Assembly (NCBI GenBank): GCA_041397775.1
Contig: JAWKWB010000005.1
Span: forward strand, 474,994 to 538,993
Length of the DNA: 64,000 bases
Reading direction: 5' to 3'
From: Ga0077555 sp041397775
GTDB taxonomy: Bacteria; Pseudomonadota; Alphaproteobacteria; Rhizobiales; Hyphomicrobiaceae
Below are positions 40,431 through 48,391 of the stretch, one piece after another (positions within the stretch are counted from its first letter, which is position 1; the number at the start of each line of letters is the position of its first letter). The notes below the pieces were generated by a model. The model made no database searches. It was given only the letters and a program-made list of their open reading frames with translations, and was not told the origin of the DNA. Position numbers and translations under genes: made by a program.

Positions 40431-42718
40431 TAGCTTCCCGCGCGCTTTCCTTCCGCGCGTTGAGCACCGTCGTTGCCCTGATCGTCTTTGCCGCCGTCGC
40501 GGCGCAGTCGGCCCGCGCCCTGGAGATCGAGTTCTCCGGCCGGCCGGTGAAGCGCGACATCCTCGTCCTCTACGATGGCCGCTTCGAGAAGCTGCCGCAC
40601 GAGACCCGCGCCCACAAGTTCGCCGAGTTGCCGCTCAATCACCTGGGCTACCAGCTCACCTACCAGGACGTGAACGGCGAACTGCCCGCTCCCGAAACCT
40701 TGACCGCCTATCGCGGTGTCCTGACGTGGTTCAACGAGCCGTTGCGCCGCCCCGAGCGCGTCGTCGAATGGCTGGACGCTGCCACCGGACACGGATTGAA
40801 GCTGGTCATCATGGGCGAGGTCGCCCCTCCCGAGACCGATTGGCTCCTGCCCTCGATCAACCGCGTTCTGGCCCGGCTCGGCCTGGAGCATACGGGCGGC
40901 TATGTCGACCTCACGTGGCGCGCCAAGGTCGTCCTGACGGACCGCGAAATTGTCGGTTTCGAGCGCCCCGTCGACAAGGCCCTGCCCGGCTTTCCCCGCC
41001 TGAAGACGGTTGGCACGGACGCCCAGGTGCATCTGGCGATCGAGGCGCCGGCCGCCGGCGGCACGCGCGAGACCTCGGTGATCGTGGCGACGGGGCCGGG
41101 CGGCGGCTTCGCCTCCCAGAGCTACACCATCTTCTACGAGCCGAACACGGACCGCGTGCGCTGGACGCTCGATCCCTTCGCGTTTTTTGCCAAAGCCCTC
41201 GGCCGCGAACGTTTTCCCATTCCCGACACGACGACGCTGGCGGGCCGCCGCATCTACTTCTCCCACATCGACGGAGACGGCTGGAACAACCAATCCGAGA
41301 TCGAAGGCCACCGGGAGGCCCAGCGCCTTTCCGTCGAAGTCATCGAGCGCGAGGCGATCGCACCCTATCCCGACCTGCCGGTGACGGTGGGGCTCATCGC
41401 CGGCGACATCGATCCCGAGCTGGGCGGCCACCAGGTCGGACGCGCGATCGCCAAGCGGCTCTACGCCCTGCCCCAGGTCGAGGTCGGCTCGCATACCTAC
41501 ACGCACCCCTACAATTGGCAGTTCTTCGAGACCTACGACCAGGCCGCCGAAACGAGCCTCATCGATGCCTATCAGCCGCCCGATCTTACAACGCGCGAGC
41601 GTCTCACCCAGAGCGTCATGAAGCTCGCACGCAAGCGGGTCCTGCCCGGCCGCTACGACAAATACGTCGCGGGCACCGACGATCTGCCACGCACGTACCT
41701 GCGCGAGCCGTTCAACCTCGACAAGGAGGTCGCTGCCGCCCTGAAAGTATCGGAAAGCCTGGCGCCGGAGGGCAAGCGCGCCAAGGCCTACCTGTGGAGC
41801 GGGGACACGACACCGTTCCCGGCTGCGATAGCAGCTGTCGCCAAGGCCGGCGCAGTCAATATCAATGGCGGCGACTCGCGCCTCGACCGTGAATACCCCT
41901 CGGTCGCGTATGTGCCCCCGATTTCCCGGCCCGCTGGCAAGGAGCGCCAGATCTACGCGGGCAACAGCAACGAGAACACCTACACCAACGATTGGACGGG
42001 CCCCTATTTCGGCTTCTTCATGCTCGAGCATACGCTGAAGAACACCGATGCGCCGCGTCGCCTGAAGCCGTTCAACCTCTACTATCACATGTACTCCGGC
42101 GAGAAGACCGCGGCCCTGGCGTCCATCAAGCACTTCCTCCACCTCGCCCGGTCGAGCGACGTCATTCCCATCACCGCATCGCAGTATTCGAAAACGGCCA
42201 GTTCGTTCTTCACGACGCGCATCGAGCAGGTCGACCTCTTCGCCTGGTCGATCGAGGCCCGCGGCACCTTGCAGACCGTCCGCTTCGATGCCGCCGACGA
42301 CTTCGAGATCGACCTCACGCGCAGCTCCGGCGTACTGGGCGGCAACCGGCATGCGGGCGCGCTCTACGTCTCCCTCGATCCCGCGAGTGCGCGATCCGTC
42401 GTGGCGCTGCGCACGCGCGCCCGAGGCCCCGCCGCGCTCCCGCAGCCGCCTCGTGCCTTGCTCGTCGACTCGCGCTGGCAGATCGAGCGCCTGCGTCGCG
42501 AGCCCTGTGGCTTCAGCTTCGAGGCACACGGCTTCGGGCCCTCCGACATGACCTGGATCGTGCAGCCCGGCTTGTCCGTCACCGCACGCGCCGAGCGCAA
42601 CGGCGTGGTGCTGAAGGACCTCCGCGCCCACTCGGACGCCGCCGGGCGTCTCAAACTCGCCTTCGACGTCGATGGACGCACGCCCCTTCAAGTCAAGGTC
42701 GCCTGCGATGGACGCTAG
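40403..42718 (+). CDS. pelA: PelA-like polysaccharide deacetylase (no hydrolase domain)
   Basis: A 771-residue exported protein corresponding to the middle and C-terminal parts of P. aeruginosa PelA. A signal sequence (LSTVVALIVFAAVAAQSARA, about residues 20-39) is followed by the reductase-like domain (RDILVLYDGRFEKLP, residues 50-250). Next comes the CE18 deacetylase domain with catalytic/metal residues HIDGDGW (Asp290, Asp292) and SHTYTHPYNW (His364, His368), then a beta-rich C-terminal domain. The N-terminal glycoside-hydrolase domain of classical PelA is missing. Starts at 40238, 40349 and 40370 are also in frame; 40403 gives a normal signal peptide and has GGAAAG upstream. The stop overlaps pelB by 11 bp. 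Confidence 0.88.
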   Translation: MGRFWRDGPLASRALSFRALSTVVALIVFAAVAAQSARALEIEFSGRPVKRDILVLYDGRFEKLPHETRAHKFAELPLNHLGYQLTYQDVNGELPAPETLTAYRGVLTWFNEPLRRPERVVEWLDAATGHGLKLVIMGEVAPPETDWLLPSINRVLARLGLEHTGGYVDLTWRAKVVLTDREIVGFERPVDKALPGFPRLKTVGTDAQVHLAIEAPAAGGTRETSVIVATGPGGGFASQSYTIFYEPNTDRVRWTLDPFAFFAKALGRERFPIPDTTTLAGRRIYFSHIDGDGWNNQSEIEGHREAQRLSVEVIEREAIAPYPDLPVTVGLIAGDIDPELGGHQVGRAIAKRLYALPQVEVGSHTYTHPYNWQFFETYDQAAETSLIDAYQPPDLTTRERLTQSVMKLARKRVLPGRYDKYVAGTDDLPRTYLREPFNLDKEVAAALKVSESLAPEGKRAKAYLWSGDTTPFPAAIAAVAKAGAVNINGGDSRLDREYPSVAYVPPISRPAGKERQIYAGNSNENTYTNDWTGPYFGFFMLEHTLKNTDAPRRLKPFNLYYHMYSGEKTAALASIKHFLHLARSSDVIPITASQYSKTASSFFTTRIEQVDLFAWSIEARGTLQTVRFDAADDFEIDLTRSSGVLGGNRHAGALYVSLDPASARSVVALRTRARGPAALPQPPRALLVDSRWQIERLRREPCGFSFEAHGFGPSDMTWIVQPGLSVTARAERNGVVLKDLRAHSDAAGRLKLAFDVDGRTPLQVKVACDGR

Positions 42719-44255
42719 TACAGTACGCCAGGCCGGACAGGCGTATGCCGCGATCGGACCGCGCAGCCCCGCCCGCCCCGGGCAGTGGGCCGGGATAAGA
42801 AAACCCCATCTCCTCGTCATGAGCGCCGTCTTCCTCGGGGCGCTGTTCGTGGCCTACCTGCTGCTGCCCGGCGACAACGAGCGCATCGCCGCCCTCGAGC
42901 GAGACGGCAAGAACGCCGAAGCCATGCAGATGCTCGAGCGCCTTCATGCGCGTGGCGACAACAGCCAGCGCACGCTCTTCCAGCTCCAGGCCCTCTACGA
43001 GAACTTCGGCGAGATCGAGAAGGCACGGGAGACCCTGGAAATGCTGGCCGAGTTGCGGCCCGGCGACGGTTACGTCCAGCGGCGTCTGGCGCAGTTCTAC
43101 AAGGCCACACAGGACGAGCCGCGCTATCTCGCCGCCCTCCAGAAGCGCCTGTCGCGCCGATTTTCCGAGCCGGTTTGTCGCGAAATCATCGGTATTCACC
43201 GCAGCAACGGCAACTTTGCCGCCGAAGAGACCGCGCTCGTCGATTGCCGCGCCCGCGGCTATCGGCGGCCCGACGACCTGGTTCGCCTCGCCTATCTCCA
43301 GGCCGCCGACGGCAACATCGCCGAAGCCTCGAGCCTCCTGCGCGCGGTCGACGATCGCCGCCGCCTCAGGGTCGACCGTGACAGGCTCATGTTCTTCACC
43401 GCGCTCCTGGAAAGCGGACAGGCTGCCGAGGCCCAGAAGCGCGCGCTGCGCTGGTTCAAGGGAAGCCGCGATTCCACCTTCGCCCTCCAGCTCATCGACA
43501 ACCTCGCCCAGGACGGCAAGTACGACCTCGCCATCGGGCTCGCCCGCAGCGTCGGCGTCCCTGGAGACAGCGTTTCCCTCGCCGTCGCCGAGTTGATGTT
43601 GGACCGCGACCAGGCCAACGGCGCGCAAACCTATCTCAAGGGTTGGCTCGAGCACGGGCGCCTGCGCGACCGCGAGATCGCACACCGCTTCATCTATGCC
43701 GCGCTCGATGCCGAAGACCCCGGGCTCGCCTTCAAGGCAGCTCAGCGATACGGCCTGGCGCGCCTCGACCAGAGCGAGCTCGTCGCACTCGCCGAAGCCT
43801 TGAGCGCGGTTGGCAACAAGGACGCGTTTGCGCAGGTCCGCGACGCGATCGATCCTCATCTGCTGCAGGACAACCCCCTCCTCGCCGCTGCCATCGAGTT
43901 CGATCGCGGCAGTTCCGAGCCCGCCCGCCAGCTCCTCTCGCGCGTTGAGGTCGAGGGCCTGGACGAATGGCGCCTGGCACTGTGGTCGCGCCTCATGCAG
44001 TCCACCGGCCGCGCCGGCGCCGCCCAGGCCTTGCGCGATGCCGGCATCCTCGCGGCCAACCCCGCGCAGGCCCTGCAGCCGCCTCCCGCGCGCATCATCC
44101 AGCGCCGCTTCCGCCCCCCCGTCAGAGGCCGGACCCCGCGCTACACCGCACGCAGGCGCTCCACTGTCCGCTCGCCAGCGACCAATCGCAGGCCACAGCG
44201 CCAGCCGGCGCCGAAGGCCAAGCAACCCGTCGGCTTTTTCAAAGGTGGCGGGTGA
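42708..44255 (+). CDS. pelB: PelB-like TPR protein (no outer-membrane barrel)
   Basis: A 515-residue protein with one N-terminal membrane helix (LLVMSAVFLGALFVAYLLL, about residues 35-54) and a long run of tetratricopeptide-like helices (residues 60-440, e.g. NAEAMQMLERLHARGDNSQ and EIEKARETLEMLAELRPGDG). Position and N-terminal layout match PelB, whose TPRs bind PelA and the polymer. Classical PelB continues into a 16-stranded porin; here the protein ends instead in a 55-residue Arg/Pro-rich tail (PPVRGRTPRYTARRRS). The start ATG lies inside the pelA stop region. Confidence 0.8.
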   Translation: MDASTVRQAGQAYAAIGPRSPARPGQWAGIRKPHLLVMSAVFLGALFVAYLLLPGDNERIAALERDGKNAEAMQMLERLHARGDNSQRTLFQLQALYENFGEIEKARETLEMLAELRPGDGYVQRRLAQFYKATQDEPRYLAALQKRLSRRFSEPVCREIIGIHRSNGNFAAEETALVDCRARGYRRPDDLVRLAYLQAADGNIAEASSLLRAVDDRRRLRVDRDRLMFFTALLESGQAAEAQKRALRWFKGSRDSTFALQLIDNLAQDGKYDLAIGLARSVGVPGDSVSLAVAELMLDRDQANGAQTYLKGWLEHGRLRDREIAHRFIYAALDAEDPGLAFKAAQRYGLARLDQSELVALAEALSAVGNKDAFAQVRDAIDPHLLQDNPLLAAAIEFDRGSSEPARQLLSRVEVEGLDEWRLALWSRLMQSTGRAGAAQALRDAGILAANPAQALQPPPARIIQRRFRPPVRGRTPRYTARRRSTVRSPATNRRPQRQPAPKAKQPVGFFKGGG

Positions 44256-44408
44256 TCACGACGGCAGAGCCGGACTGCGACGCAGTCGGATTGCGCCGCA
44301 AGCAGCGCCTCTGGTATGAGCAGCCACTGATCCGGGTGTAACGATCGCGGCATGCGCGACACACGTTTAGGTCGGGTCGCACTGCGGACATCCCGATCGG
44401 GATCATTC

Positions 44409-44481
44409 GTGTAGCGCATCTGACGTTTGGTACCCGCCAGCGGCTGGGTCCGTGACCAAGCGTCAGAGGCAATAGCGACAC
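44409..44481 (-). repeat. Palindromic element E3 (decayed member)
   Basis: 73 bases: TCTGACGTTTGGT (44419-44431) pairs with ACCAAGCGTCAGA (44455-44467) with one G-U pair and a 23-base loop; outer GTGTAGC pairs with GCGACAC except for one mismatch. The right arm is four bases longer than the left, so the bulge is on the 3' side as in E1. Confidence 0.65.
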
Positions 44482-44499
44482 TAGAAACGATTGGTTCCG

Positions 44500-44572
44500 A
44501 GTGTTCCCTTGGGTTCCGACATTTGCGCTCGGACGAACTGCAAGGGGATGCAAATGTCGGAACCGGAACACT
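44500..44572 (+). repeat. Palindromic element E4 (bulged 23-bp stem)
   Basis: 73 bases: AGTGTTCC, bulge CTTG, then GGTTCCGACATTTGC (44512-44526) pair with GCAAATGTCGGAACC (44550-44564) and GGAACACT. The pairing is perfect over 23 bp apart from the 4-base bulge; the loop is 23 bases. It is 18 bp from E3, the same spacing as E1-E2. Confidence 0.85.
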
Positions 44573-44575
44573 TGA

Positions 44576-44648
44576 GTGTAGCTTTCGGATTCTACGTTCG
44601 ATGACGAGCCTGCCCGCGCACGGGGATCGAACGTCGGCGTCACGACAC
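44576..44648 (+). repeat. Palindromic element E5 (decayed member)
   Basis: 73 bases with 27/23/23 left-arm, loop and right-arm lengths, the same as E4. ACGTTCGAT (44594-44602) pairs perfectly with ATCGAACGT (44626-44634), loop 23 bases; outer GTGT pairs with ACAC, and the segment between is decayed. The loop shares AGCCTGCC and GCACGG with the E1 loop read on the minus strand. Confidence 0.6.
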
Positions 44649-44688
44649 CAAGCACCATGGTATTGGCAAGGCAATCGCAGGACGCACG

Positions 44689-45813
44689 GTGACAGATCGC
44701 ATGCACAAGCCCACGATGCCGCCGCCCGACATCGCGCCCGATGCCGTCGCGGGCAGCGAGACCCTGCCCGTGCTGCCGCCACTCGCCGCCCTCGTCGAGA
44801 TCGTCGTCCTTCTCGTTCTGCCGGCAGCGGCCGATTATTTCCTGCCGTCGTTCCCGTCCCTGACCGAGATGCAGCCGCACTTCTTCTGGCTGCCCGTGCT
44901 GCTGCTGAGCCTGCAATACGGCACCGTCAGCGGCCTCCTGGGAGCTGGCGTGGCCATTGCCCTGGCCTTCGGCCTCGGCATTCCCGAACAGGAGATCGGC
45001 GAAAACCATTTCAGCTATCTGCTGCGCATCTGGACGCAGCCCGTGCTGTGGCTGGTGACCGCGCTCGTTCTCGGCCAGTTCCGCATGCGCCAGATCGAGA
45101 AGAAGCAGCAACTGGCGCGGGCCGTCTCCGAGTTGTCGATCCAGCGCGCCGCCATCGCCGACTACGCGACGAACCTCCGCCGCCGCTGCGAGATGCTGGA
45201 ACGCGAGCTGGCCACACGTCGCATGCCGCCGGCAAGCTCGCTCCTGGCGGAACTCGATCGGCTCGACCTCCCACCCCAGCAGGCAACCACGGCCCTGCGC
45301 GAGGCGCTCGCGATCGCCTTCGGGGCGGCCACGATCAGCCTCTATGGCCGGGACGGCGAGGGCCTGCGCCGTCTCGACCGGTTCGCCGGCAGCGCGACGC
45401 AGACGGCCGCCCCGGAAACGTTCCCGGCCGACCATCCCCTGTCGGAGGCCATCCTGCGCCGCGCCATGCGCCTGTCGGCACTCGATGCCCAGGACGAAGC
45501 GCTCCTGCACGGCGTGGGCCTCGTTGCCGTTCCCATTCCTCATGCCGCACCGGGACAGAGCGCAGCCGGCATGCTGCTCATCGAGCACCTGCCCGCACGC
45601 GAATTCGACGATCGGACCGCAGCGCGCCTGGCGGCCATCGCCCGCCATCTCACCGACCTCGCTGGGCCCGGCGCGTCCACACCCCGCCCCGCCGCCTCGG
45701 ACCCGGCCAGCACGATACCCGCTGCACGTCCGGCGAAACGCATGCGGTTGTGGCGTGCCATCCGGCACGTGAATGCCGCCACGCGCGGAGCCAGCCGCCA
45801 GGGACACCGGTGA
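44689..45813 (+). CDS. pelD: PelD-like membrane protein with GAF domain, lacking GGDEF
   Basis: A 374-residue inner-membrane protein. About four membrane helices (residues 30-130, e.g. LVEIVVLLVLPAAADYFLP and VLWLVTALVLGQF) lead into a helical stalk (KKQQLARAVSELSIQRAAIADYATN) and a GAF domain (about residues 190-325, IAFGAATISLYGRDGEG). Classical PelD, about 455 residues, continues into a degenerate GGDEF domain whose RxxD site binds cyclic di-GMP; here only a basic tail of some 45 residues follows. It begins with GTG behind AGGA. It should form the synthase complex with PelE, F and G. Confidence 0.82.
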   Translation: MTDRMHKPTMPPPDIAPDAVAGSETLPVLPPLAALVEIVVLLVLPAAADYFLPSFPSLTEMQPHFFWLPVLLLSLQYGTVSGLLGAGVAIALAFGLGIPEQEIGENHFSYLLRIWTQPVLWLVTALVLGQFRMRQIEKKQQLARAVSELSIQRAAIADYATNLRRRCEMLERELATRRMPPASSLLAELDRLDLPPQQATTALREALAIAFGAATISLYGRDGEGLRRLDRFAGSATQTAAPETFPADHPLSEAILRRAMRLSALDAQDEALLHGVGLVAVPIPHAAPGQSAAGMLLIEHLPAREFDDRTAARLAAIARHLTDLAGPGASTPRPAASDPASTIPAARPAKRMRLWRAIRHVNAATRGASRQGHR

Positions 45814-45817
45814 CGGC

Positions 45818-46849
45818 ATGAACGAGCCCAGCCAATCACGCCCGGCGCCCGCCTCCCACGTTTCGGATGCGGCAGCGAGGCCACGCGAGCCCCGGGCGCC
45901 CTGGCTGGTGCCCCTGGGTGCCGGCATCGTATTCGGCACGCTCATGCTTCTGGTCCTGCACCGCCGCGGGCTCGAGCCCTGGTCGCTGCTGTCCTGCTAT
46001 GTCGCGACGATCGCCATCCTGTCGTTGCGCCTCCACAAGACGACCGTGGCAGGCGGCGACGCCTCCATGCCGCTTCTGGCGCTGCTGGCCAGCATCGCAG
46101 CCGGCCCCGCTGGCGCACTCGGCGTCGGTCTGCTGGGGGCGACCCGGGGCCGTCGCTCCCCGTCCGACAAGCTCCTTCAGGCCTGGTACGAACGCATCTC
46201 CCACGCCACGACGGTCGATCCCGTCGCGCGGCTGTGCGAGAACGTGGCCGCGGGCCGCACCATCGACCTGGCCGCTGCCGAGCCTGCATCGCTGCACGCC
46301 CTGATGGCAACCGGCCGGCTGGAGGAGCGCCAAACCGTCCTGGGCATCATTGCGCGGCGTTTCCATCCCGACTACCTGCCGGTCCTCGTGCTGGCCCTTC
46401 GCAGCGAGGTACCGGTCGTGCGGGTGCAGGCGGCAGCCGTTGCAGCCCACGTCAGACCCCTCATCGCCGCCCGGCTCGCGGCCACGCTCGTCACCTCGCG
46501 CAGAGACCATCAAAGCCCCGGCGCCCTGCTGGAAGACCTGGCGAATATCGAAGCCCTGTGCGCATCGGGACTTCTCGACGAAGGCGAACGCCAGCGTGGC
46601 ATGGCCGAGGCGCAGGCGATCAAGGCGCGTCTCGCCACGGCATTCCGCGCCGCCTGTCGCACCGTCCTCACGCCCCCGCGCCTGCCCCCCGACAGCGCCC
46701 GGACGACCCTCGAACAGGTCCTCATCGATTGCGGCGACATGGCCGCGCTGCGGTCACTGCGATCGGCGCACCGCGCCATCCACGCCCGGCCGACGGCGCG
46801 CGTGCGCCGCATCGCCGGCACCGCGCCCGCCGACGCGAGGTCGGCATGA
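45818..46849 (+). CDS. pelE: PelE-like membrane protein
   Basis: A 343-residue protein with two N-terminal membrane helices (WLVPLGAGIVFGTLMLLVL, near residue 30, and LLALLASIAAGPAGALGVGLL, near 90) and a soluble helical part with TPR/HEAT-like repeats (ERQTVLGIIARRFHPDYLPV, EVPVVRVQAAAVAAHVRPL). Size, topology and position between PelD- and PelF-like genes fit PelE, which binds PelD and scaffolds the synthase. Sequence conservation in PelE is low, so the call rests mainly on context. Its stop overlaps the pelF start as ATGA. Confidence 0.72.
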   Translation: MNEPSQSRPAPASHVSDAAARPREPRAPWLVPLGAGIVFGTLMLLVLHRRGLEPWSLLSCYVATIAILSLRLHKTTVAGGDASMPLLALLASIAAGPAGALGVGLLGATRGRRSPSDKLLQAWYERISHATTVDPVARLCENVAAGRTIDLAAAEPASLHALMATGRLEERQTVLGIIARRFHPDYLPVLVLALRSEVPVVRVQAAAVAAHVRPLIAARLAATLVTSRRDHQSPGALLEDLANIEALCASGLLDEGERQRGMAEAQAIKARLATAFRAACRTVLTPPRLPPDSARTTLEQVLIDCGDMAALRSLRSAHRAIHARPTARVRRIAGTAPADARSA

Positions 46850-48381
46850 CCAGCACACAGGCCGCACCGCAGATCGCACCGCGCGAGACCGACGTCTGCA
46901 TCATCGTGGAAGGCTGCTACCCCTATGTGCCCGGCGGCGTCTCGTCCTGGATCGACTGGCTGCTGCGCTCCCAGAACGACACCAGCTTTTCCATCGTCGC
47001 GCTGTGGCCCAAGCCGACGGATCAGGTCCCCCGCTACGCCCTGCCCCCCAACGTCACGGGCCTCCATCATCTCTATCTCCAGGATTTCGGCGCCGAGCCC
47101 GTCAAGAAGATCACGATGCCGCCGCGCGCCGACCAATTGGGCGCCGCGCTGGCCGATCTCATGCAGAATGGCGGCGCCGGCCCCCTGGCCCGCGTCCTCG
47201 CGGAGCTGTCCGAGGCCAAGAAGCATGTCTCGCTGCCGCGCCTCTTCAATTCGCCGGTAGCGTGGCACTTCGCACGCGCCGCCTATGACGCGAACATGCC
47301 CTTCGGCTCGTTCCTGCATTTCTTCTGGGCGTGGCGCGCGTTGCTCGGCGGCCTGCTGGCCGTGCTCGAATTCCCGCTGCCGAAGGCCAAGGTCTATCAC
47401 ACCATTTCCACCGGCTACGCGGGCGTTCTGGCTGCGCGCGCTGCACTGGAAACCGGCCGTCCCGCGATCCTCACGGAGCACGGTATCTACACCAACGAAC
47501 GGCGCATCGAGCTGCTGATGGCCGACTGGGTCGCCGATACCGTCGACAAGGGCCACGCCATCGACGATGCCCGCTTCGACCTGCGGGACATGTGGGTGCA
47601 GGCCTTCGAGGCCTATGCGCGCACCTGCTACGAGGGCTGCCGCGAGGTCATCACGCTCTACGAGGACAACCAGCGCGCCCAGCGCACCTTGGGCGCGTCC
47701 GGCGACAATCTTCGCGTCATAGCCAACGGCATCGATCTGGCCCGCTTCGCGTCGGTGCGCCCGGCCTCCGATGCCGACCGGCCGACCGTGGCGCTCATTG
47801 GCCGCGTGGTGCCGATCAAGGACGTCAAGACCTTCATCACGGCCGCCGCCATCCTGCGCGAGCGCATCCCCGATCTCGCCGCCCTCGTCCTGGGTCCCAC
47901 GGACGAGGATCCCGAATACTTCGACGAGTGCCGCGCGCTCGTCGCCGATCTCGGCCTGCAAGCGTGCGTGACCTTCACCGGCGCCGTCAACGTCGTGGAG
48001 TATCTGTCCCGCATCCACGTCGTAGCACTGACCTCGCTCAGCGAAAGCCAGCCGCTCGTCATTCTGGAGGCCGGCGCCGCCGCCATCCCGTTCGTGGCGA
48101 CCAACGTGGGATCGTGCCGCGAAATCATCGAAGGACGACCCGAGGAGACGCCGGCCCTGGGGCCGGGCGGCATCGTCACGAACCTCGTCGCCGCCGACGA
48201 GATTGCCGGCGCCATGGCCCGCCTGCTGTCCGACGCAAGCCTGCGCCGCCGCTACGGCGAGGCGCTGCGCGAGCGCGTGCGCCGCTACTACACGTCCGAA
48301 AAGGCCGCCGCCGCCTACAAGACGCTCTACCGCGAGATGATCGCGGCGCCGCAGGCCCGCCCCGGCGCACGCAAGGCATGA
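46846..48381 (+). CDS. pelF: Glycosyltransferase PelF (GT4)
   Basis: A 511-residue GT4 glycosyltransferase, the polymerase of Pel polysaccharide. DVCIIVEGCYPYVPGGVSSW near residues 16-35 is the PelF N-terminal signature, ILTEHGIYTNERRIEL lies mid-protein, and the donor-site motifs are ALIGRVVPIKDVKTFI and SLSESQPLVILEAGAA with the GT4 E-x7-E. In P. aeruginosa PelF uses UDP-N-acetylhexosamine. It overlaps pelE by 4 bp and precedes pelG by 10 bp. Confidence 0.95.
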   Translation: MTSTQAAPQIAPRETDVCIIVEGCYPYVPGGVSSWIDWLLRSQNDTSFSIVALWPKPTDQVPRYALPPNVTGLHHLYLQDFGAEPVKKITMPPRADQLGAALADLMQNGGAGPLARVLAELSEAKKHVSLPRLFNSPVAWHFARAAYDANMPFGSFLHFFWAWRALLGGLLAVLEFPLPKAKVYHTISTGYAGVLAARAALETGRPAILTEHGIYTNERRIELLMADWVADTVDKGHAIDDARFDLRDMWVQAFEAYARTCYEGCREVITLYEDNQRAQRTLGASGDNLRVIANGIDLARFASVRPASDADRPTVALIGRVVPIKDVKTFITAAAILRERIPDLAALVLGPTDEDPEYFDECRALVADLGLQACVTFTGAVNVVEYLSRIHVVALTSLSESQPLVILEAGAAAIPFVATNVGSCREIIEGRPEETPALGPGGIVTNLVAADEIAGAMARLLSDASLRRRYGEALRERVRRYYTSEKAAAAYKTLYREMIAAPQARPGARKA

Positions 48382-48391
48382 GGCACAGCCG

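Larger units (their letters stand above)
44256..44688. other. 433-bp non-coding gap in the pelC position
   Basis: pelC, which lies between pelB and pelD in classical loci, is absent; no frame here on either strand looks coding. The gap holds three palindromic elements (44409-44481, 44500-44572, 44576-44648) and smaller hairpins (near 44271-44290 and CCCGATCGGG at 44393-44402). GTGTAGC occurs at 44409 and 44576 and CGACAC at 44357, 44476 and 44643, marking element ends. Confidence 0.6.

Noticed and set aside
40430..42820. A 796-codon open frame antisense to pelA
   Set aside because: It is a shadow of pelA codon bias with no start signal and no recognisable domain.
44494..44516. A second LexA box (several GTTC motifs near 44494-44516)
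   Set aside because: Spacings between the GTTC units are 5 and 6 bases, not 7, and they belong to the palindrome arms.
44409..44648. Integron attC sites, because structure is conserved while sequence is not
   Set aside because: No RYYYAAC/GTTRRRY core pairs at the ends, no integrase gene and no gene cassettes; the 4-base bulge and 22-23-base loop also do not fit.
44576..44648. A tRNA gene, since the span is 73 bases and GTTCGAT resembles a T-loop
   Set aside because: No D-arm, anticodon arm or 7-bp acceptor stem can be formed on either strand; the element folds as one long hairpin.
44409..44648. CRISPR array
   Set aside because: There are no identical direct repeats with unique spacers and no cas genes.
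44427..45821. A 464-codon frame overlapping pelD
   Set aside because: It begins in the palindromic gap and then runs out of frame with pelD; the translation is low-complexity Arg/Ala/Pro.
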